From positions 1 through 42,982 of IMG/VR virus record IMGVR_UViG_3300018063_000023: a stretch of DNA of 42,982 bases; one strand, written 5' to 3'. Shown one piece after another: positions 22,175 through 31,444 of the stretch. Positions within the stretch are counted from its first letter, which is position 1; each line of letters starts with the position of its first letter. This stretch comes from a virus. The notes beneath the pieces are model-generated. The model was not told the origin of the DNA. It did not search any database and saw only the letters and a program-made list of their open reading frames with translations. The translations under genes and the position numbers were made by a program.

Positions 22175-23248
22175 TTAGATTAGTCCGCCGCCCACCATCG
22201 GCGCGTATTTTGTCAGTTCGGCGGCAAGACCAAATTGCTCCGCACTAAGAGGTCCGCCCGGGCCAAAGAAGCCCGACCAGGAGAGTCCTCCACCGGCCAT
22301 GTTCTGATTCAACGTCGCGCCGTATAGCTTCGGAGTCAATGCCGCATCGATATCAGAGGCATAGTCCGAGTAACCCGGGTAGGCATTTGTGATCGAATTT
22401 CTCATCAAGCCCTTGACCCATCCGAAATCGGGTAGTCCATTTTCTCCGATATGACCTGCCCCACCCATAACCGCCTTGTACATGATATCCGTCAAAAGCG
22501 CCGTGGCGGCCGGATCTACCGTATTGGAGGCGGCCCATTGGCGGGCAAAGTCGGCCACGTTCAGGTTATTATCTCCAACCTTGATCGTGCCATCCTCTTG
22601 CTTGTTTTTCAAAGCTTCTTGAAGGTCCACGACCAACTGCGACATCGGCGCCCCCACAGCCTCCACGACGGCCGGTGCTCCTTCAAGCTTAGCGTCTGCG
22701 GCCATTTTCTGCTGCAAGTCAAACATCTTTTGCTGGCTTTCAAGTTCGAGTTGCGAGGCGAATTGCATCCTAGCCATCTCAAAATTCTGTGAAACGATCG
22801 ACTCGTAGATTGCCGCCTTCGCGGACCAATCCATCTTCTTCATGTCGATACCGATCTGCTTGACATATGCATCTGCTTCAGCCAATGCGCTCTTGGCGGA
22901 AATCACAGACGGCTTGGCCGCCTGCGTAACTCGCGCCATCGCCGCATCTTGAGCAATCGGCAACGCGGCCTTTCCGGCCTCATAAACGCCCGTACTGACC
23001 TGTGAGACGGCCGCGGCTGCCTTTGCCTGAGCCACGCGAGATTGCAGAGTCATTTTCCCCGCAGTCCCCCTCGCCTGGGCGGGATCATATGCTTGCGCGA
23101 TTGTACCGGCCATTGCCTGGCCGTACATCTCCCTCGTCTTCATCTCAGAGGATTGAACCCGCCTAGCCGATGCTTTTGCTCTATCGGACAATCTGCTAAT
23201 AGCCCTCATGTTGCGCCTGGCTACAATAGTTCCATAGGTTTGCGCCAT
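22175..23248 (-). CDS. internal virion protein, 357 aa
   Basis: Coupled by overlap to the gene before it, with the giant protein gene next. The N-terminal ~190 residues are Ala/Gln/Lys-rich helices (RAISRLSDRAKASARRVQ; ELESQQKMFDLQQKMAADAK). The C-terminal part is mixed and Gly-rich (GGGLSWSGFFGPGGPLS). Helical, Ala-rich proteins between the nozzle and a giant protein are typical podovirus ejectosome components (T7 gp14/gp15 position). Assigned by composition and context; no sequence motif. Confidence 0.65.
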   Translation of the reverse strand: MAQTYGTIVARRNMRAISRLSDRAKASARRVQSSEMKTREMYGQAMAGTIAQAYDPAQARGTAGKMTLQSRVAQAKAAAAVSQVSTGVYEAGKAALPIAQDAAMARVTQAAKPSVISAKSALAEADAYVKQIGIDMKKMDWSAKAAIYESIVSQNFEMARMQFASQLELESQQKMFDLQQKMAADAKLEGAPAVVEAVGAPMSQLVVDLQEALKNKQEDGTIKVGDNNLNVADFARQWAASNTVDPAATALLTDIMYKAVMGGAGHIGENGLPDFGWVKGLMRNSITNAYPGYSDYASDIDAALTPKLYGATLNQNMAGGGLSWSGFFGPGGPLSAEQFGLAAELTKYAPMVGGGLI

Positions 23249-24033
23249 TAGTATCTAAACTCCCCCGTTGAACTTACTCTGCCGGGGAAAGCAGATCTTG
23301 TGGGTGCCCCAGGAGGTGTCAATCCGAACTGAGCCCAAATAGCTGTCGGATCATTTGCTTGAGCCTTCATGCCCTTCGCGGTTTGCCTCTCAATCCGTAG
23401 TTGCTTCTGCGCCATCGCCATCTGGGCGGCTGTACTCTGAGCAGTAGCGGATGCCTGCATCTTGGCGGTGCGGATAGCAATCTGGTTCGCTTCCTGCTGT
23501 TGGGCTAGCGACATTCGCTGGGCGATTGCACTCATCTCAAGCTGCTGCGAAGCCTGGTCAAACCCGAGGGCGGCGGCAGTCCCCTGCATCCTACTCTCGG
23601 CAAGCTGGTTATACAAGGATCGATTCACATCCGCGATTCCGCCCGCGACATCCGCGCGAACGCCTGCCCGACCAGCCAAATCGGCACTCCCACCGGACAT
23701 CCCGCGCTCAAGACCGGTATTTACGGTCTCAGTCATCGCGGCCCGTCCCTCGGCCTTTACGTCTTGTCTGGCTACTCCAGCTTCTCCTCTGAGTCCAACC
23801 CTCTGTTGTCTCAGGCCAGCAAGAGTATTAGCAAGCTGAGCCTGCATCGTCTGAATCTGGCCGTAGTAGTTGGCGATGGCGGCCGGGTCGAGAGCGGGAA
23901 GATCTCCGCCCGTCAGCGAACTGAAGTCAAACTGGAATCCTGATCCACCACCCTTAGAAATAGAATTCGCCTGAGTATTTCTCTTACGCTTTGGGGCTCC
24001 CCCTTGACCCATCTCACCCGATGGAAGTGGCAT
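23248..24033 (-). CDS. internal virion protein, 261 aa
   Basis: The start is placed at ATG 24033 (MPLPSGEMGQGG), which has GAGAGGGT upstream and sits directly after the nozzle stop; a longer in-frame form to 24081 would overlap the nozzle gene. A Gly/Ser-rich N-terminus is followed by long Ala/Gln helices (IQTMQAQLANTLAGLRQQRVG; AAQMAMAQKQLRIERQTAKG) and a glycine-alanine patch resembling amphipathic channel helices. Probably the T7 gp14-like first ejected protein. Confidence 0.65.
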   Translation of the reverse strand: MPLPSGEMGQGGAPKRKRNTQANSISKGGGSGFQFDFSSLTGGDLPALDPAAIANYYGQIQTMQAQLANTLAGLRQQRVGLRGEAGVARQDVKAEGRAAMTETVNTGLERGMSGGSADLAGRAGVRADVAGGIADVNRSLYNQLAESRMQGTAAALGFDQASQQLEMSAIAQRMSLAQQQEANQIAIRTAKMQASATAQSTAAQMAMAQKQLRIERQTAKGMKAQANDPTAIWAQFGLTPPGAPTRSAFPGRVSSTGEFRY

Positions 24034-24034
24034 A

Positions 24035-26050
24035 TTACCCTCTCTTGAACCTAGTCCGCAGTGGCTCTGTGTCGATACCAATGCCGTGGATAGCAGTATG
24101 TGCGTTAGCGGTTCCGCTCAGTTTGACGCCGATCGCGTGACCATGAGTCGAGGCAACTTTGCCCTCGACGAACTCGCCTTGAGCAGTACCGGCTAAGGTA
24201 CGATTTACGGTCGTGTTGTCCGTCCCCTCTTCAAAATTCCTGTGCATGGCAATTGTCACTTGCTCGCCGGTCTCACCGGCCACGAGCGCCCACAAGCGCC
24301 GGAGTCTGCGCTCGTTCCGCGTCAGCCCGAACTGGAACCAGCCGGTGCGGTAGCGCCAGGTGATATCAGCTGTAGATGCGGAAGCGGCGGCCGCGGTGAA
24401 ATCATCGTCTACAAATGCTTCAGATCCGGGATCATCCGTGAGCTGGAACAAACACGGGCGCTCCCCCGCCTGCTTGGTAATAGCGGTAGCAAACCACAAC
24501 CGCTGAGACTTTCCTCTTTCACCTACCGCCATGTCGCGGATGGGGATGTCCCACAACCAGAAAGAAGCGGTGTCCGGATGATAAACTAGCGTGTAATCAG
24601 CGCTGTCCGAGTCTGCCATCGACATCAGGATGAATGGTCCGTAAGATACTATCGAGGGCCTCGACAGGAGAGTATCTTGGTATACCTTGTCAACGCGAGT
24701 CTTTATCCACTCGCGTACCTTTTCGAATCCGGGGGCGACATCGATACTCGTACCATCCGTCATACACAACTGCCCAGTCGGGGATAAGAAGTAGACGAGC
24801 CCCTTATGCTCCGTGATACATCCCGGGCCTATGGTCCCCAGTTTGCCCAGGGGGCGTAGGTTCCACGTCTGCTCGTTAACCCCCGCGAGGACGAAGCTCT
24901 CCCACCGGCCACAGATGACTAGATAGCTCCCGTTTGCGTACAGCGCCCGGATTGCATCACCTTTCGAGAACGGGACCGTGAACCAACCGCCCCCGTCCCC
25001 GTCATCGTCGTCAACAGGAGCCCAGTCGGTAGGGCGAAAGTCCAGGTCGGAGATGAGTGTATCTTTTTCGGGCTTTGCAGGGGCGCTGTATTGGAGTCTT
25101 CCCCAATTGTCGGCGTCGTCGTGTCGTACCCACAGGCGGTTCCCATGATAGGTGCCGATCACCCCCTTCCCCGGAAGCGGCATGTATGCCCAGTCACTTG
25201 TGATATCACCGTCCTCATCCTTGATGTTCTTGAGTCGGATATTCTTCCAGAAATCTGTTGGTGTACCCGTTCCATCTCCCGGCCTGTTGGTTGCATCCGA
25301 CGTGTTCGTCTTGATGCACTCGAAAGATCGAAAGTACGTACTCGTCCCGTGGTTCACCTTGCGAGAGACGCGTTCGCCCTTGTTGTACCTCTCCCCGCTC
25401 TCCCAGGTCTTGAACCGGATGCCCCGCAGGGCAGAGTAGAATCTTGAGTTGAATTCGGTTTTTGTTCCCTTCTTGAAAGCAAAGTTGCGGCCATATTGCG
25501 TGGCTGTATTAATTGCATTGCCAACATTGTCCTGCCAATCTCTCACATCGGGAGTCGTCGGGTCTGCGTCCCAGCCGGTTGTAGGATGCCACGAATAGAT
25601 GACTTCACCGCGCGTCCCACCGTAGTATGTGCCCTCTACGATCGCGTACCAGTGCTCGGTGTCAGCCTTAGCCCACGAGCGACCCACCGTGTCTACCCGG
25701 GTAAAAGTATCGGCAGCAAAGTTATACACGAAAATCTGGATATTGTTGGCAGATGCATTTACGCTGCTGGTCAGCACACACACCAAGAACTTCTTGCGCG
25801 TGCCACTGACAATCAGCTCGTAATAGTTAACGTGGCGGATGTAATGCGTGCCGGATAAGCTATCTAAGCGTCCCGCCAGGAGACGAGCGTAGCCCTTGCG
25901 GAGCTCTACCGAACCCGAACCGGGATCTGGCAGCAAGTTCATCAAATCCGGCGACTGGTCTAGGGGTAGACTAGCTTCCTCCGGATCGGGCGCAAAACCG
26001 CCACGAAGTTCCGACAACTCGATTCGATTAGGTGCGACATCTATGGGCAT
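24035..26050 (-). CDS. tail nozzle / stabilisation protein (beta-propeller), 671 aa
   Basis: Start at ATG 26050 (MPIDVAP) with GCGAGGT upstream, just after the previous stop; the longer reading from 26068 would overlap. It begins with a LRGGFAPD and LPLDQSPDLMNLLPD segment, then repeated blade-like strands typical of the podovirus nozzle: GVIGTYHGNRLWVR, DAIRALYANGSYLVICG, GPGCITEHKGLVYFLSPTGQ. This matches by pattern the P22 gp10 / T7 gp12-type tail tube end. Together with the adaptor at 29572-30318 it defines a short tail. Confidence 0.8.
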   Translation of the reverse strand: MPIDVAPNRIELSELRGGFAPDPEEASLPLDQSPDLMNLLPDPGSGSVELRKGYARLLAGRLDSLSGTHYIRHVNYYELIVSGTRKKFLVCVLTSSVNASANNIQIFVYNFAADTFTRVDTVGRSWAKADTEHWYAIVEGTYYGGTRGEVIYSWHPTTGWDADPTTPDVRDWQDNVGNAINTATQYGRNFAFKKGTKTEFNSRFYSALRGIRFKTWESGERYNKGERVSRKVNHGTSTYFRSFECIKTNTSDATNRPGDGTGTPTDFWKNIRLKNIKDEDGDITSDWAYMPLPGKGVIGTYHGNRLWVRHDDADNWGRLQYSAPAKPEKDTLISDLDFRPTDWAPVDDDDGDGGGWFTVPFSKGDAIRALYANGSYLVICGRWESFVLAGVNEQTWNLRPLGKLGTIGPGCITEHKGLVYFLSPTGQLCMTDGTSIDVAPGFEKVREWIKTRVDKVYQDTLLSRPSIVSYGPFILMSMADSDSADYTLVYHPDTASFWLWDIPIRDMAVGERGKSQRLWFATAITKQAGERPCLFQLTDDPGSEAFVDDDFTAAAASASTADITWRYRTGWFQFGLTRNERRLRRLWALVAGETGEQVTIAMHRNFEEGTDNTTVNRTLAGTAQGEFVEGKVASTHGHAIGVKLSGTANAHTAIHGIGIDTEPLRTRFKRG

Positions 26051-26051
26051 G

Positions 26052-26912
26052 TTACCTCGCTGTAGCAAAGTTCATCGTAAACTTGATGGCATCAATATCC
26101 AGGTAGCGCATGGCCGTTCCCAAGCTTTTTGTGATGACCGCCATGACTTGAGACTCGTCACCCGCCCCGGATGGGATGTTGGTAGCAACAGTAGCTACAG
26201 TAGTACCGTCGATTTTGAATATTACCGAAGTCGCCGCCGAATTGATGTCAATCTCCAATCGGTACCAAGTATTAGCAGCTACTGTAATGCCTGTATCAGT
26301 CGATGTCTCAACTGTGTCGTTACGGGTCACAGCCTGCCACTTGCCGCTGTTCACATTATCTACGTACCGGAACATGATGGCATCGGCTGAGTCCATGTCT
26401 GAAGTAGCATTGAAGCCAATGCGATAAGTATATCTATCCGTACCATCTGATAAGTTAGTCGAGGTACGAATCCAAAAAGTTACCCTTACCCGACCGGAAC
26501 CAAAGAGAACCGAGTTAACGTCACCGACCGCAGCCATGGTACGAGCCGTGGAGCTGGCGTTAGTCTCCATGCGGACAATACCAGGATGACTAGCTTCCGG
26601 GGGAATATTCGAAATATTACCACCGCCTGCTACGGCTATCACACGGGTCCGGGCAAAGTTACCTTCAGTGGCAGCAATCTTGTGGAGAAACTCTTCTCCC
26701 CAACGATATGCTGTACGGTTGACTACCAAAGAAGGTTCGTCTGCTACCCAATCTGCACCATCAAAGGAGAGGCTGTCACCTGCTTCTGGTACCGGAGTCG
26801 TGAGCGTATCGGGGTGCGTCGTTGACAAGATGTTGTGCTCGGCACCACCCACCGGACCGGCGGCGGAAAGCTTGCGCCGCCCCGAACTATCGTAGAACGT
26901 CCATCCCCTCAT
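26052..26912 (-). CDS. tail fibre/spike protein with lectin-like domain, 286 aa
   Basis: The N-terminus MRGWTFYDSSGRRK parallels MWTFYTEDGEQK of the next upstream gene, suggesting a common attachment tag. A TTHPDTLTTPVPEAGDSL linker follows, of the kind seen in phage fibres. The C-terminal ~180 residues are a beta sandwich with FWIRTST, YRIGFNATSDMDSADAIMF and TWYRLEIDIN, the pattern of concanavalin/laminin-G-like carbohydrate-binding folds. Likely receptor binding. The stop abuts the nozzle start; the start overlaps the glycine-rich gene stop. Confidence 0.7.
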   Translation of the reverse strand: MRGWTFYDSSGRRKLSAAGPVGGAEHNILSTTHPDTLTTPVPEAGDSLSFDGADWVADEPSLVVNRTAYRWGEEFLHKIAATEGNFARTRVIAVAGGGNISNIPPEASHPGIVRMETNASSTARTMAAVGDVNSVLFGSGRVRVTFWIRTSTNLSDGTDRYTYRIGFNATSDMDSADAIMFRYVDNVNSGKWQAVTRNDTVETSTDTGITVAANTWYRLEIDINSAATSVIFKIDGTTVATVATNIPSGAGDESQVMAVITKSLGTAMRYLDIDAIKFTMNFATAR

Positions 26913-27823
26913 TATACACTCACCACGATGACAATTCCTTGGGCTCCTGCTCCGCCAGCATTACCGGTAGCAGTGTTTCGGTTTCCTCCGCTACCGCCAC
27001 CGCCTGCGCCATAGATCCCGCCAGCACCGCCGACTCCGGTGGCTCCGGCAGACTGCTGCCCGCCGCTCCCGCCTCCGGCCGATCCTGCCCTTGGTTCGGT
27101 GGCGGTCACTCCGGTTCCGGCAACCCCGGCGGTCGCGCCGTCTCCAGCGCTTCCGGCTCCACCGGCGACGTCGAATGCGTCTCCGCCCTGGCCGCCATTC
27201 CTCGCGGTGTCGGCGGCGTTGATCGCTCCGCCAGCCCCGCCTCCGGGGGCGCCGTATCTCGGTGTCGCACTCAGGCCGTCCTGGTCATCGCCAGGCCCTG
27301 CTGCCGCTGTATCGGTCGTCCCGCCAGTCCCTCCCGTAACAGCATGCATGCCCCGGCAGCCAGTAACCTGTCCTCCAGCTCCGCCTGCTCCGCCCGGCCC
27401 GGCAGTCCCGGCGGCGCCGCCGCTTCCGCCGTCGGCCCGGACCCAGGTTCCCGTGGTCCCGAAGAACGAGTCTGTACCCGCTGTACCGGCGTTGCCGTTC
27501 GTGTCGTCTGCACCTGCCGCCGGGCCGCCAGCGCCGCCAGTCCCAACCTGAACTGCTTCAGTTGCAGCCAGGAGAGAGATGGGGATGTGGCTATACACTA
27601 TAGCGCCTCCACCGCCGCCCCCTCCGCCACCTCTGATGGCGCCCGGTGCTCCCTCACGCCCCGAGCCGCCGCCCGCACCGGCACCGATACAGATGATCGT
27701 TGCCATAGTTGCTCCGGCAGGCTTGACCCACGTTCCGGCACCGACAGCCGTGAAGACTTGTACATCGGCGTTGCCGAGAGAGACAACCTTCTGCTCGCCG
27801 TCTTCCGTATAGAACGTCCACAT
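26912..27823 (-). CDS. glycine-rich tail fibre adhesin, 303 aa
   Basis: After the WTFY anchor comes VQVFTAVGAGTWVKPAGATM, the standard entry to phage glycine-rich domains. A long region of Gly-Gly-X and Gly-Ala-Gly stretches follows, ending QGIVIVVSV. Such domains fold as packed polyglycine-II helices in phage adhesins (S16 gp38 type) and tip the receptor-binding fibre. High repetitiveness makes this DNA prone to recombination and gives long antisense open frames that are not genes. Confidence 0.78.
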   Translation of the reverse strand: MWTFYTEDGEQKVVSLGNADVQVFTAVGAGTWVKPAGATMATIICIGAGAGGGSGREGAPGAIRGGGGGGGGGAIVYSHIPISLLAATEAVQVGTGGAGGPAAGADDTNGNAGTAGTDSFFGTTGTWVRADGGSGGAAGTAGPGGAGGAGGQVTGCRGMHAVTGGTGGTTDTAAAGPGDDQDGLSATPRYGAPGGGAGGAINAADTARNGGQGGDAFDVAGGAGSAGDGATAGVAGTGVTATEPRAGSAGGGSGGQQSAGATGVGGAGGIYGAGGGGSGGNRNTATGNAGGAGAQGIVIVVSV

Positions 27824-27824
27824 G

Positions 27825-28148
27825 TTACGTGAACTCCATACCGTAGACCGTGATAGCTGCTACGTCGTCCCCCGTCAGCGACTTACACTGGAGAGTATCA
27901 CCAGTCTCCATGGTGATAACGCCCTCGAATTCGCCCCACTCACCGGCTGCCAAGTCTACTCCCGGCAGAATGCAATTCAGGTCAGCGGTTCCGTCATGAT
28001 AAAGCGTAATCCCAGTCACAGCGCCAGCCGTGTTGTTCGTGATTACGATATGCTTGATGATGGTCGTGGTAACAGAAGGGACCGTGTAGATAGCCTCGAC
28101 TGTAGTGTCGATCAACGACTGCGCCAATTTTTTGAGTGTCTCTGCCAT
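27825..28148 (-). CDS. small beta-sandwich virion protein, 107 aa
   Basis: Begins MAETLKKLAQSLIDTT, then alternating strands (EAIYTVPSVTTTIIKHIVITNNTAG; GVITMETGDTLQCKSLTG) ending VYGMEFT. The pattern parallels the 112-aa protein at 30334-30672 (hydrophobic IYVP, HIHIANTN, ending GELYVV), and both belong to a common class of small tail-associated proteins in podo- and siphophages. Probably a minor tail or fibre connector. Two nt separate its stop from the next gene. Confidence 0.65.
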   Translation of the reverse strand: MAETLKKLAQSLIDTTVEAIYTVPSVTTTIIKHIVITNNTAGAVTGITLYHDGTADLNCILPGVDLAAGEWGEFEGVITMETGDTLQCKSLTGDDVAAITVYGMEFT

Positions 28149-28163
28149 CTCTACTCCGTAGGG

Positions 28164-28760
28164 CTACGAAATGAAGAACGGGAACTTGAAACCTCCTGCC
28201 CCGCCTCCGCCTCCTTCGATCTCTTGTAGCGCAGCTTCCACGTCAGTCCCGGTATAGAAACCACCCGTATCTACAATACTGATAGCACTCGCGTCGTGGG
28301 CGTCTGAAGTGTCCGCCAGGTGGGCCGCGAGGTCTCCTGCGTCCTCCACGATAGCCGCCTGGACATCCGTCGCGGCAATACCCGCCGCTGGCGCGAAATC
28401 GATATCGTCAGCATCGTGGGCACTCGAAGGCGCGGACAGCGCCCCATGTGCGTGGACATGATCGTCGCGCGAGGCTTCATCATCATCTCCCGGCGCCGCC
28501 GTCCCTAATGGCTCCGGCGTATCATCCGAGAGTTCTACAATCGCCCGCGGCTTACCAAAGCTGTCGGGGCCAGATTCCTCGTTGGACTCGTTTTTGTACT
28601 CGATCCCCAGCAATTCGAACAGGGAGGAAACGTCATTGCCCAATTGATTGAACTTGCGGGCGAATTCTTTTGCCTCACCAGACAAGTGATCTTGGTTGGC
28701 CTGCGAAGCCCTGATGATAGATTCGAGAACCTTCTTAAGCTTTGGATCGATCTGTACCAT
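28164..28760 (-). CDS. tail fibre protein with His-rich trimer motifs, 198 aa
   Basis: N-terminal helix (KLKKVLESIIRASQANQDHLSGEA), then a low-complexity Asp/Ala/His region with DDHVHAHGALS and SSAHDADDIDF, and a GTDVEAALQEIEG repeat end followed by Gly-rich FKFPFF. HxH and DDHxH elements and the TDVEAALQEI block recur in trimeric phage fibres. The start overlaps the upstream stop. Probably a fibre shaft or connector. Confidence 0.65.
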   Translation of the reverse strand: MVQIDPKLKKVLESIIRASQANQDHLSGEAKEFARKFNQLGNDVSSLFELLGIEYKNESNEESGPDSFGKPRAIVELSDDTPEPLGTAAPGDDDEASRDDHVHAHGALSAPSSAHDADDIDFAPAAGIAATDVQAAIVEDAGDLAAHLADTSDAHDASAISIVDTGGFYTGTDVEAALQEIEGGGGGAGGFKFPFFIS

Positions 28761-29569
28761 TACAGCTCCCTCAAGAGGCCGGTATCAAGCGAGAACGGCA
28801 AGGATTGGGCTGAGACCCGACGCCGCTCGTACGGGAAACTCATATCCGGGGAGATAGCAGCAGGTCCTACCGCGAAATCCAGTAAGGCCCCACCCGCACC
28901 GGCATCTAGTGCGTTTGAACCAGTAAATGTAACAGTGAAATCCACGGCCCCGGGAGCGACGGTATCGATCTCGTAACCTACCATGGCACCACCAGCCACA
29001 CCGTTACCAGCGTTAGACTCGGCATCTTCAACCGTAGTAAGAGTACCGTCAGCCGTAGACCAATCGTGGGGGGCGGAGGAAAAGCCTGAATCCGAAAATG
29101 CGAAATATGTTCTAAATTGATATGCTCCCGCTAGAGCTGCGACCTGTAGTGTCGTTGGAGATGTATCAGGGTTAAGACTACTCCACGCATCATCGCTACT
29201 AACTAGGGTGGGAAAGCCACCCGTACCGCGAAGGCGCTGCAAGCCAATTCCGATTTCACCTCCCACAATCACGAGCGCATCACTAGAAATCGAATCAGGT
29301 ACACATTGATGGGCCACTAAATACAAATGCTCAAGGTTGAAGCTTACCGAACCTGGAGAATTCCAAGACGCCAAGATGGTGCAATTTGCTGATCCCGGGT
29401 TTGCCCCATTTACCGTTGCCCGAAATTCCGTAAAGACAGGATCAGATGCAACCCAAAACAATACGATGTCGTCATCGGCCGGGGTGGCACCGAACGTAGG
29501 AGACGTGACCGCGAACCCGGCATCGCCATGCGCTATATCGATGACATGGCGCTCGACCGTGATAGCCAC
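28760..29569 (-). CDS. virion beta-rich protein, 269 aa (minor tail/fibre)
   Basis: GTG start (complement 29567-29569). The opening is MAITVERHVIDIAHGDAG, followed by strands with ADDDIVLFWVASD, TTLQVAALAGAYQF and GGAMVGYEIDTVAPGAVDFTV. The general plan (long Gly/Ala beta domain, threonine-serine-rich) resembles the 252-aa gene at 30686-31444, and the two may be paralogues. No catalytic motif. Likely a structural part of the fibre complex. Confidence 0.6.
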   Translation of the reverse strand: MAITVERHVIDIAHGDAGFAVTSPTFGATPADDDIVLFWVASDPVFTEFRATVNGANPGSANCTILASWNSPGSVSFNLEHLYLVAHQCVPDSISSDALVIVGGEIGIGLQRLRGTGGFPTLVSSDDAWSSLNPDTSPTTLQVAALAGAYQFRTYFAFSDSGFSSAPHDWSTADGTLTTVEDAESNAGNGVAGGAMVGYEIDTVAPGAVDFTVTFTGSNALDAGAGGALLDFAVGPAAISPDMSFPYERRRVSAQSLPFSLDTGLLREL

Positions 29570-29571
29570 GG

Positions 29572-30318
29572 TTACGGCCCCAGGGTGCTAGGAATCCTGC
29601 TTAGGATCGACTCGCCGAACCCCATCCTACGAACTGGCTTCGAACGGCCCCAAGCCACGACTTCATCAGCATCAAACTGCTTGGTCTCCTTGACAGCATT
29701 CGCCAGGATCGCGTTGTAAAGCGCGAACTGCTCACCGGCCTTCTGGGAGATTTGAAGCTCCTTTAGGAACAGGATACCCGCCGCATAAGCCGGAAGGGCA
29801 TCCTGGTACTCCTCCGGCAGCGCTGGCTCATCTGACGTTCCACTCAGGGCGGGGGGAACGAACATGTAGATACCTGTGACTTCGTATTCAAGGTCCGGTA
29901 CTGGAATAAGCTTGGCCGTGTAGATTACGGGCGGCTCGGCGGTCGTATCTAGGTTGGTATGCGAGACATAGTACCATCTGGGAACGCCATCGTAATTGCG
30001 ATACTGGTGCTTGAGCCGAAAACCTTCCATAGGTTGAACTCTTTCCAGCATCTGTCCACCCGCTAGGGTTAGGTCGTCCATGATATTTAGGCCGAATACC
30101 CGGTTCAGGGCGATGTTCTCCGGAAGGTCAAAGTTCTCATCGTCGATAGTTGTCGTTCCCGAGAATTCGGTGAACAACCAAGGCCACCGCTCTTCATTAG
30201 AGAACCGGCGAAGGCCCTCGTTGAGCGCGCGCGTGACCTCGGCATCGGTAAAGAAATCTGCTTCCGTAACTTCACCGATTCGTTCCCTGACTTCTACTAT
30301 CAGCTCTTCCAAATCCAT
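29572..30318 (-). CDS. head-tail adaptor (connector), 248 aa
   Basis: Start at ATG 30318 (MDLEELIVEV), preceded by GGAAGGATTGTTT; the frame extends slightly upstream. Helical N-terminus with RERIGEVTEADFFTDAEVTRALNEGLRR, followed by WPWLFTEFSG and the beta segment DDENFDLPENIALNRVFGL, then EYQDALPAYAAGILFLKEL. This is the pattern of podovirus adaptor proteins that dock under the portal (P22 gp4/T7 gp11 role). Its presence with the nozzle is the main evidence for a short tail. Confidence 0.75.
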   Translation of the reverse strand: MDLEELIVEVRERIGEVTEADFFTDAEVTRALNEGLRRFSNEERWPWLFTEFSGTTTIDDENFDLPENIALNRVFGLNIMDDLTLAGGQMLERVQPMEGFRLKHQYRNYDGVPRWYYVSHTNLDTTAEPPVIYTAKLIPVPDLEYEVTGIYMFVPPALSGTSDEPALPEEYQDALPAYAAGILFLKELQISQKAGEQFALYNAILANAVKETKQFDADEVVAWGRSKPVRRMGFGESILSRIPSTLGP

Positions 30319-30333
30319 AAACAATCCTTCCAA

Positions 30334-30672
30334 TTAAACGACGTAAAGTTCACCAGTGATCGTGCAAACCAGCGATGTACCATCAACGCTCGAAACTCCA
30401 GTCAAGAAGTCTGCCGAAGTTAGCTTGAGACCCGATGGGAAGTAGAGTTCGTAGACGTCGTTCAACGGAATCACTTTGCCCTCACACAGCTCGGTGCCGT
30501 TGGCCGAACCGCCGGTCGCACCGACATAGAGGGCCAATGTCCTTGACGCGGCATTGGTGTTCGCGATGTGGATGTGTCGGACGAGCGCGTACGTGCCCGC
30601 AGCCGGAACGTAGATGTTCGCGACTGCGACAGCGACGAAGTCCGGCCCATCCCTAAATGGTGTTCCTGCCAT
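30334..30672 (-). CDS. small beta-sandwich virion protein, 112 aa
   Basis: AAAGGAAAAG precedes the ATG. The product (MAGTPFRDGPDFVAVAVANIYVPAA, cut here) is beta-rich, with RHIHIANTN and YELYFPSGLKLTSADFLTG. Similar design to the 107-aa protein at 27825-28148, so probably a paralogous minor virion component. It lies just before the adaptor gene in transcription order. Confidence 0.65.
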   Translation of the reverse strand: MAGTPFRDGPDFVAVAVANIYVPAAGTYALVRHIHIANTNAASRTLALYVGATGGSANGTELCEGKVIPLNDVYELYFPSGLKLTSADFLTGVSSVDGTSLVCTITGELYVV

Positions 30673-30685
30673 ATCTTTTCCTTTC

Positions 30686-31444
30686 TTATACTCCTGCTGT
30701 AATGACTATGAACGACGGTGATCCGGTTGGTGTAGAAACTCGTAGGCGGATGAAGGCAGCCTCCGCGCGGTCGATGTCGCCGCCCGACGCTGTTCCCGTG
30801 CCGGTCGCTGTCGGGGCCGCAGAGCCGGTACCACTGGTGACCGGGGTGTCAGTCGAGTGGAAGGACATGTCACCGCCCGAAGTGGTCTCGCCCTCGTTCC
30901 TCTCGGTTGTCGCTCCGAACGTGACCCCCGTTTGGGCGGGCGTCAAGTTGGCAGTGAGAGGACCGATCGCGTCCGTGTTGACCGCGACACCACAGAGGAT
31001 ATGGTCGCCCGCTGTGACGCCTGGATCGGAGGCGAACGTGAAGGAGAGCGCGGTCCCGTCTGTCTCGTCTGCGCCGTATACCACAACGGGCGTCCCCCAG
31101 ACCTCGCCCGCGCCCTTGCTGAATATGTGGAGCGAACACCCTACGATGTTGAACGCGGGCGTCCCCTCGGTGAGCGTGGGGTTCGCCTCGGTGTCGGTCG
31201 TCGCCACCTTGTACCAGACCTGGAACTTCATCGAACCGATGTCCACGCCCGCAGCCGTGCTGCCGCTTGCGCCACTGCCTAACGCGGTCCAGCCCGCGGC
31301 ACCGACCGACCAGCCCAAATCGAACGGCTTCCCCCCAGCGATCAGGATCATCATGTCGCCCGTTACCTGGGATGGGTCGATGGTCGGCGTAAGGCTGTTG
31401 ATGCCGAAGTCAACGCCACCGTTCGCTCTGTAACCGATAGCCAT
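30686..31444 (-). CDS. virion protein, 252 aa (fibre-associated)
   Basis: True start is the ATG at complement 31442-31444 (MAIGYRANGGVDFG), coupled by TAATG to the fibre gene; the longer frame to 31567 adds an Arg/His-rich piece antisense-like in composition and is rejected. Beta-rich with DFGINSLTPTIDPSQVTGDMM, HIFSKGAGEVWGTPVV and a Thr/Gly/Ser-rich end (TSGTGSAAPTATGTG). Resembles the 269-aa protein at 28760-29569. Probably a fibre or decoration component. Confidence 0.65.
   Translation of the reverse strand: MAIGYRANGGVDFGINSLTPTIDPSQVTGDMMILIAGGKPFDLGWSVGAAGWTALGSGASGSTAAGVDIGSMKFQVWYKVATTDTEANPTLTEGTPAFNIVGCSLHIFSKGAGEVWGTPVVVYGADETDGTALSFTFASDPGVTAGDHILCGVAVNTDAIGPLTANLTPAQTGVTFGATTERNEGETTSGGDMSFHSTDTPVTSGTGSAAPTATGTGTASGGDIDRAEAAFIRLRVSTPTGSPSFIVITAGV

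Noticed and set aside
26822-27832. Long + strand open frames (336 and 170 codons) opposite the glycine-rich adhesin
   Set aside because: Antisense of Gly-rich DNA gives Pro/Ala/Ser-rich open frames without stops; composition and lack of coupling show they are shadows.
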